NCBI GenBank assembly: GCA_018240465.1
Contig: JAFEFS010000085.1
Span: 1-46,288 of the forward strand
Reading direction: 5' to 3'
Source: Pseudomonadota bacterium
Lineage (GTDB): Bacteria; Pseudomonadota; Gammaproteobacteria; Xanthomonadales; Rhodanobacteraceae
DNA: 46,288 nucleotides
Shown here: one piece after another, positions 26,760 through 36,305 of the stretch
How positions within the stretch are numbered: position 1 is the stretch's first letter
Layout: each line of letters opens with the position of its first letter
Program-made: the position numbers and the translations under genes
Notes under the pieces: model-generated
Told to the model about the DNA's origin: nothing
Database searches by the model: none
What the model saw: the letters and a program-made list of their open reading frames with translations, nothing else

Positions 26760-27911
26760 TCAGACCGCGGAGCCGGCCGAGGCGTACCGGCGCAGGCCTG
26801 CGGAATCCACCGCTTGTCCACGCGCTGCCCGCTGGAAGTAGGCATGGATCGAGGCGCAGACCTGTTCCACTTGCTTGCGCGTGAGCGCGGGATAGCTCGG
26901 CAGGTTGATGCCGCGGGCGGACAACGACGATGCGACCGGGAAATGGCCCTCGACTGCGCAATGCGGCAGGGTGTGGCAGGCGTGGAACAACGGCCGCGTC
27001 TCCACGTCCGCGGCGCGCAGGTGTTCGCGCAGCGGCTGGCGATCGGCGGCATCATCGACCGCGATCGAGCACATCCAGTACGAATGCACCGTACCGGGCA
27101 ATTCGTCGTGGAACTTCAGCGGCAGGCCGCGCAGTGCCTCGCGATACCAGTCGGCGATCTGGCGCTTCTTCGCGATGATCGACGCCGCGCTTTCGAGCTG
27201 GGCCAGACCTATCGCCGCGCAGATGTTGGTCATGCGGTAATTGTAGGCAACGACATCGTGCCAGTACTCGCGTGCCGGCGATACGCCCTGGTTCTTGAGA
27301 TGGTACGCACGCTCGATCACGGCCCTGCAGCGCGCGACAACCATCCCGCCCTCGCCGGTCGTGATCGTCTTGTTGCCGAAGAAACTGAATGTGGCGATGT
27401 CGCCGAAAGTACCGACGTGCTTGCCGTGATACCAGGTGCCGAAGCCTTCCGCGCAATCCTCGACCAGCAGCAGCCCATGCTCTTCGCAGATGCGCGTGAG
27501 GCTATCCATGTCGCAGGGCAGGCCGTACAGGTGCACCGCCATGACCGCCTTGGTCCGCGGCGTGATCTTGCGCCGCACGTCTTCCGGATCGATCTGCCAG
27601 GAGTGCTCGAGCGAATCCACGTACACCGGTTTGGCGCCGGTCTGCAGAATGGTATTGACCGAGGCGACGTAGGTCAGCGTCGGCACGATCACCTCGTCGC
27701 CGGGACCGATGCCGAGCGCTTCGAGTGCAAGGTGGATCGCCACCGTGCCATTGGCCACGCTCGTCGCATGCGGCGAGCCGATGTATTCGGCGAAGGCCTT
27801 CTCGAACTTGCCGATGAACTCGCCCTTGGACGATATCCAGGTCGAGTCCAGGCATTGATTGACGTAGTCCTTCTCGCGGCCGGTGAAATACGGCTGGTAG
27901 ACGGGAATCAT
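26760..27911 (-). CDS. per: GDP-perosamine synthase (GDP-4-keto-6-deoxymannose 4-aminotransferase)
   Basis: A 383-residue PLP-dependent DegT/DnrJ aminotransferase. It begins IPVYQPYFTGREKDYVNQCL and continues STWISSKGEFI, VPTLTYVASVN, VEDCAEGFG (D152), FFGNKTITTGEGGM (PLP lysine K181) and YNYRMTNICAAIGLAQLE, which match the Per/RfbE perosamine synthases of E. coli O157 and Caulobacter closely. It converts GDP-4-keto-6-deoxy-D-mannose, the product of the gmd gene ten bases upstream, into GDP-perosamine. The C-terminus has a 20-residue low-complexity tail (RGQAVDSAGLRRY...) beyond the usual end. Confidence 0.93.
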   Translation of the reverse strand: MIPVYQPYFTGREKDYVNQCLDSTWISSKGEFIGKFEKAFAEYIGSPHATSVANGTVAIHLALEALGIGPGDEVIVPTLTYVASVNTILQTGAKPVYVDSLEHSWQIDPEDVRRKITPRTKAVMAVHLYGLPCDMDSLTRICEEHGLLLVEDCAEGFGTWYHGKHVGTFGDIATFSFFGNKTITTGEGGMVVARCRAVIERAYHLKNQGVSPAREYWHDVVAYNYRMTNICAAIGLAQLESAASIIAKKRQIADWYREALRGLPLKFHDELPGTVHSYWMCSIAVDDAADRQPLREHLRAADVETRPLFHACHTLPHCAVEGHFPVASSLSARGINLPSYPALTRKQVEQVCASIHAYFQRAARGQAVDSAGLRRYASAGSAV

Positions 27912-27921
27912 GGCCGCGATC

Positions 27922-29016
27922 TCACTCGTTGTAGTTGAAATACTTGAACCCGTTCTGGCGCGCCAGTTCGTCGCGCTGCGCCACCTTCAAGTCTTCGCGC
28001 ATCATCTCCGCGACGAGCTCGGCAAACGTCGTATGCGGCTCCCAACCGAGCTTTCGCTTGGCCTTGCTCGGATCGCCGAGCAGGGTTTCCACTTCGGCCG
28101 GACGGAAATAGCGCGGGTCGACCGCAACGATGCACTTGCCGGTTGCCTCGTCGTAGCCCTTCTCTTCGACGCCCGCGCCTTGCCAGCGGATTCGGATATC
28201 GATCTCTTTCGCCGCCAATTCGACGAACTCCCTGACCGAATGCTGCTGGCCCGTCGCGATGACGAAGTCCTCGGCGACTTCCTGTTGCAGCATCAGCCAT
28301 TGCATCTCGACATAGTCGCGCGCATGCCCCCAGTCACGCAACGCGTTCAGGTTGCCCAGATACAGGCAATCCTGCAAGCCGAGCTTGATGCGTGCGAGGG
28401 CGCGCGTGATCTTGCGCGTCACGAATGTCTCGCCGCGCACGGGCGATTCGTGGTTGAACAGGATGCCGTTGCACGCGTAAATCCCGTAGGCCTCGCGATA
28501 ATTCACCGTAATCCAGTACGCGTACAGCTTGGCGACCGCATACGGCGAGCGCGGATGGAACGGCGTCGTCTCGCGCTGCGGAATTTCCTGCACGAGGCCG
28601 TACAGCTCGGACGTCGACGCCTGATAGAAACGCGTCTGCTTTTCCAGTTTCGCGATGCGGATCGCCTCGAGCAGACGCAATGCGCCGAGCGCGTCCGAAT
28701 TTGCCGTGTATTCCGGCTCCTCGAACGAAACAGCGACATGGCTCTGCGCGGCGAGGTTGTAGATTTCGTCGGGCCGAATCTCCTGCACCACGCGGATCAG
28801 GCTCGACGAATCGGTGAGATCGCCATGGTGCAAGGTCAGGTCGAAACCCTTGTTGTGCGGGTCGTGATAAAGGTGATCAATGCGATCCGTGTTGAACAGC
28901 GACGCACGCCGACGCAGGCCATGCACCGCATAGCCCTTTGCCAGCAGCAATTCAGTCAAATAGGCGCCATCCTGCCCCGTAATGCCGGTGACGAGAGCAA
29001 TCTTCTTCTGGCTCAT
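27922..29016 (-). CDS. gmd: GDP-mannose 4,6-dehydratase
   Basis: A 364-residue extended SDR that makes GDP-4-keto-6-deoxy-D-mannose from GDP-mannose. Motifs are [38 protein letters not shown] and [10 protein letters not shown] with the YxxxK pair, then [17 protein letters not shown] and [15 protein letters not shown], all diagnostic of Gmd. ATG 29016 has GGAG five bases upstream. It is the first gene of the - strand polysaccharide operon and sits ten bases before the perosamine synthase gene. Confidence 0.97.
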   Translation of the reverse strand: MSQKKIALVTGITGQDGAYLTELLLAKGYAVHGLRRRASLFNTDRIDHLYHDPHNKGFDLTLHHGDLTDSSSLIRVVQEIRPDEIYNLAAQSHVAVSFEEPEYTANSDALGALRLLEAIRIAKLEKQTRFYQASTSELYGLVQEIPQRETTPFHPRSPYAVAKLYAYWITVNYREAYGIYACNGILFNHESPVRGETFVTRKITRALARIKLGLQDCLYLGNLNALRDWGHARDYVEMQWLMLQQEVAEDFVIATGQQHSVREFVELAAKEIDIRIRWQGAGVEEKGYDEATGKCIVAVDPRYFRPAEVETLLGDPSKAKRKLGWEPHTTFAELVAEMMREDLKVAQRDELARQNGFKYFNYNE

Positions 29017-29134
29017 AGAACTCCACTACTCATGCAAACTAGATATCGACGACCCCTTGACCGCTAAATATCTCATTTTACTTGGATTTCATCTGCCACG
29101 CAGCAAACGGCAGACCGGCGTCGCGGACTTCGCT
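29017..29134 (-). promoter_or_regulatory. AT-rich leader of the gmd-led operon
   Basis: This 118-base spacer is clearly more AT-rich than its surroundings. It has an AGATAT/ATATCT inverted pair (29041-29046 and 29068-29073) and, nearer the metB-like gene, TCTGCC/GGCAGA (29092-29114). TAAAAT and TATCTA words on the - strand could be -10 boxes, but no convincing -35 partner was found. It probably contains the operon promoter. Confidence 0.4.
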
Positions 29135-30295
29135 TCAGCTCAGCGCCGCCGCCAGTTCATCGCGCAGATCGCGCACGTCCTCGACGCCGACCGAAAGCCG
29201 GATCAGGCCGTCGCTGATGCCGAGCTTCTTGCGGTTCGCCGGCGGAATCGAGGCGTGGGTCATGATCGCCGGGTGCTCGATCAGGCTCTCGACTCCGCCC
29301 AGCGACTCGGCGAGCGCGAACAGCTTGCAGCGTTCGAGCACACGCCGCGCTTTGCGCAGACCGCCTTTCACTTCGATGCTGATGATGCCGCCGGGACCAT
29401 CCATCTGCTTCTTTGCCAGCGCATGTTGCGCGTGCGTTTTCAGGCCCGGGTAGATCACGCGTTCGACCGCGGGATGTTTTTCCAGCCAGCCGGCGAGTTC
29501 CTGCGCGCTCGCGCAATGCGCGCGCATGCGCAGGTGCAGCGTCTTCAGCCCGCGCATCGCGAGGAAGGCGTCGAACGGCCCCGCGATCGCGCCGACCGAG
29601 TTGTGCAGAAACGCCATCTGTTCGGCGAGATCCTTGTCGTCGCCCGCGACGACGATGCCGCCGACCATATCGGAGTGGCCGTTGAGGTATTTCGTCGCCG
29701 AATGCAGCACGAGGTGCGCGCCGTATTCGAGCGGCCTTTGCAGCATCGGCGAGCAGAACGTGTTGTCGACGACGAAAATCAGTCCGTGCTTGCGCGCGAA
29801 CGCGCCGACCTTGGCCAGATCGACCAGGGTGAGCATCGGATTGGTCGGAGTCTCCGCCCAGATCATGCGCGTGTTCGGCTTGAGCGCGGCTTTCAAGGCG
29901 GCCGGATCGTTCAAGTCGAGGAAGGTGAAATCCAGGCCCGCGGAGCGCCGGCGTACGCGCTCGAACAGGCGATAGCTGCCGCCGTATAGATCGTTCATCG
30001 CGATCACGTGACTGCCCGAATCAAGCAGGTCGAGCACCGTGCTGGCCGCAGCGAGACCCGAGGCGAACGCGTAGCCGCGCGTGCCGTCTTCGAGGTCGGC
30101 GACGCAGCGCTCGTAGGCCATGCGCGTCGGGTTCTGCGTACGGCTGTACTCGTAGCCCTGATGCACGCCCGGGCTGGACTGCACATAGGTCGAGGTCGCG
30201 TAGATCGGCGTCATGATCGCGCCGGTCGAGGGGTCGGGATACTGACCGGCGTGGATCGCGCGCGTGCCGAGGCCGAGAGAATTCGTCTTCTTCAT
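29135..30295 (-). CDS. metB: Cystathionine gamma-lyase/synthase-type PLP enzyme
   Basis: A 386-residue Cys/Met-metabolism PLP enzyme: TRAIHAGQYPDPSTGAIMTP, YEYSRTQNPTR, FASGLAA, AETPTNPML, VDNTFCSPMLQRPLEYGA, the PLP lysine in HSATKYLNGHSD and LGGVESLIEHPAIMTHAS. Sequence alone does not separate cystathionine gamma-synthase from gamma-lyase; the neighbouring cystathionine beta-synthase favours the lyase role (reverse transsulfuration to cysteine). The gene corresponds to the metB that bounds the LPS locus in Xanthomonas. ATG 30295 has AGGA upstream; the open frame extends ten more codons without a better start. Confidence 0.92.
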   Translation of the reverse strand: MKKTNSLGLGTRAIHAGQYPDPSTGAIMTPIYATSTYVQSSPGVHQGYEYSRTQNPTRMAYERCVADLEDGTRGYAFASGLAAASTVLDLLDSGSHVIAMNDLYGGSYRLFERVRRRSAGLDFTFLDLNDPAALKAALKPNTRMIWAETPTNPMLTLVDLAKVGAFARKHGLIFVVDNTFCSPMLQRPLEYGAHLVLHSATKYLNGHSDMVGGIVVAGDDKDLAEQMAFLHNSVGAIAGPFDAFLAMRGLKTLHLRMRAHCASAQELAGWLEKHPAVERVIYPGLKTHAQHALAKKQMDGPGGIISIEVKGGLRKARRVLERCKLFALAESLGGVESLIEHPAIMTHASIPPANRKKLGISDGLIRLSVGVEDVRDLRDELAAALS

Positions 30296-30382
30296 TTCGA
30301 TCCTGCTTTTTTTCCAGAATTTCAAATGCCTGCTTTCGCTGCGTCATTCCCGCTTTCGCGACACTGGCAGCGAGAACAAATC

Positions 30383-31753
<1,371 letters not shown>

Positions 31754-31880
31754 GGAGACTCCTGAATGCGCTTGCCGACGCAAGGGGCCGGCAACGGGAC
31801 CGGCTATGATACAGGAGTGCTCCTACCTGGATCGCTGCGATCGGGCGACCCGGTCTTGATACGGCCACTCGCGGGCCTCG

Positions 31881-31900
31881 GGGCGTGATTCGTCACGCCC
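31881..31900. other. Perfect hairpin with UUCG loop upstream of the CBS gene
   Basis: GGGCGTGA-TTCG-TCACGCCC is a perfect 8-bp stem closed by a TTCG tetraloop, followed at once by the palindrome GACAATTGTC (31901-31910). It lies in the 253-base spacer between the YdcH-like gene and the CBS gene, both on the - strand. No T-run follows on either strand. It may end the upstream transcript or be a regulatory hairpin. The rest of the spacer shows nothing recognisable. Confidence 0.45.
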
Positions 31901-32006
31901 GACAATTGTCCTTAGCGCTGGAAGCAGCGTACGCGCGATGCATGCACCGACTTTCGCGCGGGACGCGCGCCGGCCGGGTCCCGCTGCTTTCGCGCGGTGC
32001 CCTGGG

Positions 32007-32231
32007 TCAGTGCAGCGCCTGGTGGCGGTCCCACAACTCGGTGAGGCGGTCCTTGGCACGCAGTTTCTCGCGCTTCATGCCCATCAAGGTCGTGCTGTCC
32101 ATCGGCAGCACGCCGATTTCGGCATCATGCACTTTCTTGTCGAGATCCTTGTGATGCCGGTACAGGTCGCGAAACTCCGTGTCGCTGGCCAGCAGGGCAT
32201 CGATTTCGCTTTTCTGACGATCTTCGAACAT
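32007..32231 (-). CDS. YdcH-like small protein (DUF465)
   Basis: A 74-residue, charged, all-helical protein with the family pattern ALLASDTEFRDLYRHHKDLDKKV and LKREK-like MKREKLRAKDRL near the C-terminus. Function unknown in the family. ATG 32231 is preceded by AGGAGA at the right distance, which sets the start against a longer open frame upstream. Confidence 0.88.
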   Translation of the reverse strand: MFEDRQKSEIDALLASDTEFRDLYRHHKDLDKKVHDAEIGVLPMDSTTLMGMKREKLRAKDRLTELWDRHQALH

Positions 32232-32487
32232 CGGCCAATCTCCTGTTTCAGGGGCGCAAGCAGGCACCACGCCGACCATCGGGCCGGGGCGTCGGATGCG
32301 CAGGGTCAAGGAAAGGAGCGAAGAGCGCATGCCGACTACGCTTCACCGCGACGGGTGAAGTGCAGGCGCGATGGAAGGCGATGGCTGCACTCATGGGCTC
32401 GGCTGCCGGACCCGCTCAGGGCGAACCCGGCAGCTGCACGCTACTCCTTTGCCCGCCTACGCGCAACCACCGACTCGACGATCCGGT
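32232..32487. other. Non-coding spacer with a 7-bp hairpin
   Basis: This 256-base region between the YdcH-like gene and the OmpA-like gene (both on the - strand) shows no supported gene. It contains CTTCACC-GCGACG-GGTGAAG (32341-32360) and a GCTGCCGG/CCGGCAGC pair further along. If the OmpA-like gene is frameshifted, its original C-terminus would end at 32457, inside this spacer. Confidence 0.4.
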
Positions 32488-33465
32488 TCAGTGGTCGGTG
32501 AAACTCGCCACGGCGCCGCGCGCGACCCCGGATTTCGCGCCGGCGCCGACCGCAACGATGCGCTTGGCCGGCACGCCGGCAGCGACCAGCGCCTCGCGGA
32601 TGGCCTGCGCACGCCGCTGCGACAGCGCCAGGTTGGCCTTGGCGCCACCACCGTCACTCGCATAAGCCTCGATGCGCACGAACTTGCCCGAGGCCGCGGC
32701 GGCAATCCTGGCGACCTGCGCATTGCCGGCCGGCCTGAGCACGGACTGCCCTGGAGCGAAGGCGCCCTCGCCGAACGCGATCGACGCGGCAGGTTTGGCT
32801 GCGGGCGCAGCGGGCGCGGGTTTGCCCGCACCAGAGGATGGCTTGGCACCGCTCGCGGCGAGCAGTTCGGCCTCCTTGCGCGCGAGTTCGGCCTCGCGCG
32901 CCTGCGCGTCGGCGAGCCTGCGTGCCTGCGCCGCCTGCTTCTTCGCGGTCTCGGCCTGCTTGCTGGTCTGCGCGCTGGCTTCGCGCGCCTCGTCGGCCTC
33001 GGCGCGCAGGCGGTCGGCCTCCTCCTGCTGGGCGAGGCTCTGGATGCGCTGACGCTCGAGCTCGAGCCGCGCCTGCTCGGCGTCGCGCCGACTCGCGGCG
33101 ATGAGGATCTGGTCGTGCTCGCGATCCAGCGCCTGGATGCGGCGTTCCTGCACCACGGCCTGCGCCGCGGCGTAGGCGATGTCGATGCGGCGCTCGGCGA
33201 GGAAAACGTAGTGATCGTGCAGCTTGCGTTTGCCGCCGAATTCGGCGAGGTTGGCCAGCGCCTGTTCGGCCAGCGCGATTTCCGCAGGGGCCAAGGCGCC
33301 GAGCGTGCGGTCGCCAACCAACTGGTTGAGATTGCCGCGCAGGCGGTCGTAGTCCGGATCGTCCTTCTGCGCCCAGGCCGTGCCGGCGAACGCGAGCAGC
33401 AGCGCAGCAGCGGCGAGTCGCGCCGGCCGGGCGCCGGCTTGCAAAGCTTTCTTCGCGGCTTTCAC
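32488..33465 (-). CDS. OmpA-family cell-envelope protein with coiled coil
   Basis: A 325-residue exported protein: signal peptide ending TAWA (about residue 32), a long Glu/Ala/Arg-rich helical coiled coil (about 60-215), a Pro/Ala linker, and a C-terminal OmpA-like peptidoglycan-binding domain (RIEAYASDGGGAKANLALSQRRAQAI). The domain ends early (VASFTDH) and lacks the conserved NRR-type arginine. The +1 frame directly after it reads TTEPDRRVGGCA, which looks like the missing end, so a small indel is suspected. It starts with GTG 33465, overlapping the stop of the lipoprotein gene, and likely works with that lipoprotein in envelope integrity. Confidence 0.83.
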   Translation of the reverse strand: MKAAKKALQAGARPARLAAAALLLAFAGTAWAQKDDPDYDRLRGNLNQLVGDRTLGALAPAEIALAEQALANLAEFGGKRKLHDHYVFLAERRIDIAYAAAQAVVQERRIQALDREHDQILIAASRRDAEQARLELERQRIQSLAQQEEADRLRAEADEAREASAQTSKQAETAKKQAAQARRLADAQAREAELARKEAELLAASGAKPSSGAGKPAPAAPAAKPAASIAFGEGAFAPGQSVLRPAGNAQVARIAAAASGKFVRIEAYASDGGGAKANLALSQRRAQAIREALVAAGVPAKRIVAVGAGAKSGVARGAVASFTDH

Positions 33466-33854
33466 TGGAATCCCTCCTGCTTCGCCTCGACCGGTATCGA
33501 CAGGTCGTTGCGCAATTGCGCGTTTTCGCGCGTGCGCGCGTCGACGCGCTCGCGCGCCTTCCCGAGTCGGGCCCTGGCCTGGGCGAGGTCGCCTGCAACC
33601 TGGGCCTCGTCGGCAAACTGCGCGGCCGCGTCGTAGTCTTCCTGCTTCATTGCGGCGCGCGCCTGGCCAAGACGCTCCTGCGCCATGCGCAATTCGCCCG
33701 GCGCGTAGGTCGAGGCGTCCGCCTCGCGCGCGCTGTCGACGTGACGCCCCGCCTCCTGCAGTTCCGCGAGTGGTGGCTTGGTCTGCGCACAGCCGGCGGC
33801 GCAGATCATGGAAACGGAGAAGCCCATCCGGACAATGGCACGCAGGTTTGTCAT
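33462..33854 (-). CDS. DUF4398-type lipoprotein
   Basis: A 130-residue protein with a lipoprotein-like signal (ICAAGC, C22) and a helical DUF4398-like region rich in Ala, Glu and Arg (LAELQEAGRHVDSAREADAS, LRMAQERLGQAR). Such proteins are commonly encoded directly before an OmpA-domain protein, as here with a four-base overlap (GTGA). It is probably an outer-membrane-anchored, periplasm-facing partner. The start has only a weak GGA upstream. Confidence 0.8.
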   Translation of the reverse strand: MTNLRAIVRMGFSVSMICAAGCAQTKPPLAELQEAGRHVDSAREADASTYAPGELRMAQERLGQARAAMKQEDYDAAAQFADEAQVAGDLAQARARLGKARERVDARTRENAQLRNDLSIPVEAKQEGFQ

Positions 33855-34020
33855 ATCATTCCGCAGGTTTCAAAGGCTCGGCATCGACGCGCGCATTGTC
33901 CACAATGCACGGGCACAATGGCAACGGCGACCGGAAACGCCGGGTAAGCCCTGCCTTTGCGCGAACAGTGGTCGGCACGTCGCCAATTCGGCATGAGCGC
34001 CCGGTTCGGCGTAACCTAAC

Positions 34021-34053
34021 CCCGACACGCGCAGGATTCGGCGCGTGTCCGGG
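34021..34053. promoter_or_regulatory. Long hairpin upstream of pilU
   Basis: CCCGACACGCGC and GCGCGTGTCCGGG pair over 12 bases with one bulged C around an eight-base loop. It sits in the 265-base divergent spacer between the lipoprotein gene and pilU, 67 bases before the pilU start. No T-tract follows. It could be a leader hairpin or a protein-binding site. No promoter hexamers were convincing in this spacer. Confidence 0.4.
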
Positions 34054-34119
34054 GATCCGGCAGGGGTATTCAGGTCATCCAATCATCGGGATCGCAACGA
34101 CAGGGGCGAAACGCAACAC

Positions 34120-35232
34120 ATGGACATCGGCTATTTCCTCAAATTGATGAACGACAAGAACGCCTCGGACCTGTTCCTGTCCACCGGCGCTCCGATCAAC
34201 ATCAAGATTTCCGGCGCACTCACGCCGCTGGGCACCGCCGCGATGCCTTCGGGCCTGGCCAAGCGCATCGCCTACTCGATGATGGACGAGGCGCAGGTCG
34301 CGCGCTTCGAGCGCGACCTGGAAATGAACCTCGTCACCCACCTGAGGGACGTCGGCCGCTTCCGCGTCAACATCTTCCGCCAGCGCGGCGAGATCGGCCT
34401 GGTTATCCGCGCGATCAAGGCGGTGGTGCCCAGCGTCGCGGAGCTGCAGTTGCCGCCGGTGCTCAACGAACTGATCATGGAGCCGCGCGGCTTGCTCCTC
34501 GTCGTGGGTTCGACCGGCTCGGGCAAATCGACCACGCTCGCCTCGATGATCGATCACCGCAACACCAGCTCGTCGGGCCACATCCTGACGATCGAGGATC
34601 CGATCGAATACCTGCACCAGCACAAGAAGTCGATCGTCAACCAGCGTGAAGTCGGCTTCGACACGCGCAGCTACCACGAGGCGCTGAAGAGCGCGATGCG
34701 CGAGGCCCCCGACGTGATCATGATCGGCGAGATCCGCGACTCGGAAACGATGGAGGCAGCGATCGCGTTCTCCGAAACCGGCCACCTGTGCCTGGCCACG
34801 CTGCACTCGAACAACGCCGACCAGGCGCTCGAGCGCATCCTCAACTTCTTCCCCGAGGCGGCGCACCGCAACGTGCTGCTCAACCTCGCGCTCAACCTGC
34901 GCGGGATCATCGCCCAGCGTCTCGTCGTCGGCAAGGACGGCCAGCGCATCCCGGCCTGCGAAGTGCTGATCAATACGCCGCACATCCGCGACATGATTCG
35001 CCGCGGCCAGGTGCATGAGATCAAGGAAGCGATGGACCGCAGCCTTTCGGAGGGTACGCAGACGTTCGACCAGTCCCTGCTCAAGCTCTACCGCGATGGC
35101 CGCATCGATCTCGAAGAAGCATTGTCCAAGGCGGATTCGCGCGACGGGCTTGCACTCAAGATCCGTCTCGGCGAGGGCAGCGACGACGCGCACCTGCCGA
35201 TGCTGGATACCTTCGAGATGCCGACGTTATAG
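34120..35232 (+). CDS. pilU: Type IV pilus retraction ATPase PilU
   Basis: A 370-residue PilT/PilU-family ATPase. It starts DIGYFLKLMNDKNASDLFLS, has Walker A GSTGSGKST, an Asp box (TIEDPIEYLH), Walker B IMIGEIRDSETME and the His box HLCLATLHSNNADQ. The N-terminus and C-terminal length fit PilU better than PilT. It assists PilT in retracting type IV pili from the cytoplasmic base of the machine. No pilT lies upstream in the window, although pilT-pilU pairing is common. ATG 34120 is the start of the conserved protein; the purine-rich AGGGGCG lies about 12 bases upstream. Confidence 0.94.
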   Translation: MDIGYFLKLMNDKNASDLFLSTGAPINIKISGALTPLGTAAMPSGLAKRIAYSMMDEAQVARFERDLEMNLVTHLRDVGRFRVNIFRQRGEIGLVIRAIKAVVPSVAELQLPPVLNELIMEPRGLLLVVGSTGSGKSTTLASMIDHRNTSSSGHILTIEDPIEYLHQHKKSIVNQREVGFDTRSYHEALKSAMREAPDVIMIGEIRDSETMEAAIAFSETGHLCLATLHSNNADQALERILNFFPEAAHRNVLLNLALNLRGIIAQRLVVGKDGQRIPACEVLINTPHIRDMIRRGQVHEIKEAMDRSLSEGTQTFDQSLLKLYRDGRIDLEEALSKADSRDGLALKIRLGEGSDDAHLPMLDTFEMPTL

Positions 35233-35257
35233 GCGGCCCGGCCCCGATCGCGCAGGC

Positions 35258-35276
35258 AAAAAAACCGGCCATCGGT
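35258..35276 (-). terminator. Weak terminator after the fumarylacetoacetase gene
   Basis: Read on the - strand, a short ACCG/CGGT stem (35264-35276) is followed by a seven-T run (35258-35264). It lies about 30 bases beyond the stop of the - strand tyrosine operon. The stem is only about four pairs. Confidence 0.4.
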
Positions 35277-35306
35277 CGCCGCGCCATGCAATACAATCTT
35301 TCTCGA

Positions 35307-36305
35307 TCAGGCGCGTTCGATTTTTTGCTCGATCGCGCCGAACACGCTGACGCCGGTGCGGTCGAACATCTCGATGCGCACGCGGTCGCCGAACTTGAGG
35401 AACGGCGTCGACGGCTTGCCGTCGCGGATCGTTTCCAATGTTCGCCGCTCGGCGAGGCAAGACGCGCCGCGACTCTCGTCCTGGTTGGCAATCGTGCCCG
35501 AGCCGACGATCGTGCCGGCCGACAGCGGCCGCGTCTTCGCCGCGTGCGCGACAAGGTCGGCGAACGAGAATTGCATGTCCTCGCCCGCCTCGGGTTGACC
35601 GAACAGCTTGCCGTTGATGTGCGTGGTCAGGGCCAGATGCACCTTCGAGTCCCTCCACGCATCGCCGAGTTCGTCCGGCGTGACGAACACCGGCGACAGC
35701 GCCGAACGCGGCTTCGACTGCAGGAAGCCGAAGCCCTTGGCCAGTTCGCCCGGAATCAGGTTGCGCAGGCTCACGTCGTTGACCAGACCGATCAACTGGA
35801 TATGCTCCGCGGCCTGCGCGTCCGTCACCGCCATCGGCACGTCATCGGTGACGACGACGACTTCGGCTTCGAGGTCGATGCCGTAGTCCTCGCTGGTCAC
35901 GCGCACCGCATCGCGTGGCCCATAGAACCCGGCACCGACGGCGTGGTACATCAGCGGATCGGTGTAGAAACTCTGCGGCACCTCGGCACCGCGCGCGCGG
36001 CGCACGCGCTCGACGTGCGGCAGGTAGGCGCTGCCGTCGACGAACTCGTAGCTGCGCGGCAGCGGCGCGGCGAGCGCGACCGCATCGAGTGCGAACACGG
36101 CTTCGCCATTGATCGTCTGCGCACGCGCCGCGTCGTTGAGCAACTCGTAGACGCGACGCAGGCGCGGCGCGGCGTTGTGCCAGTCCTCCAGCGCTCGCTG
36201 CAGCGTGTGCGCGATGTCGGTCGCGCGCACGGCGCGCGCGAGGTCGCGGCTGACTACGACCAGCGTGCCGTCGCGACCACCTTCCTTCAGGCTTGCGAGT
36301 TTCAT
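35307..36305 (-). CDS. Fumarylacetoacetate hydrolase
   Basis: A 332-residue FAH-family hydrolase, the last step of homogentisate degradation (fumarylacetoacetate to fumarate and acetoacetate). It starts [22 protein letters not shown] and has the FAH-fold metal site residues in [12 protein letters not shown] and [13 protein letters not shown], then [16 protein letters not shown] and [13 protein letters not shown]. The neighbouring hmgA and hpd fix the pathway. It is shorter than the animal-type enzyme, as usual for this bacterial form. ATG 36305 overlaps the hmgA stop (ATGA). Confidence 0.92.
   Translation of the reverse strand: MKLASLKEGGRDGTLVVVSRDLARAVRATDIAHTLQRALEDWHNAAPRLRRVYELLNDAARAQTINGEAVFALDAVALAAPLPRSYEFVDGSAYLPHVERVRRARGAEVPQSFYTDPLMYHAVGAGFYGPRDAVRVTSEDYGIDLEAEVVVVTDDVPMAVTDAQAAEHIQLIGLVNDVSLRNLIPGELAKGFGFLQSKPRSALSPVFVTPDELGDAWRDSKVHLALTTHINGKLFGQPEAGEDMQFSFADLVAHAAKTRPLSAGTIVGSGTIANQDESRGASCLAERRTLETIRDGKPSTPFLKFGDRVRIEMFDRTGVSVFGAIEQKIERA

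Noticed and set aside
25222..26961. 579-residue fusion of a permease-region frame with Wzt
   Set aside because: The upstream part is an out-of-frame reading of wzm; wzt starts at 25974 with the usual ATGA overlap.
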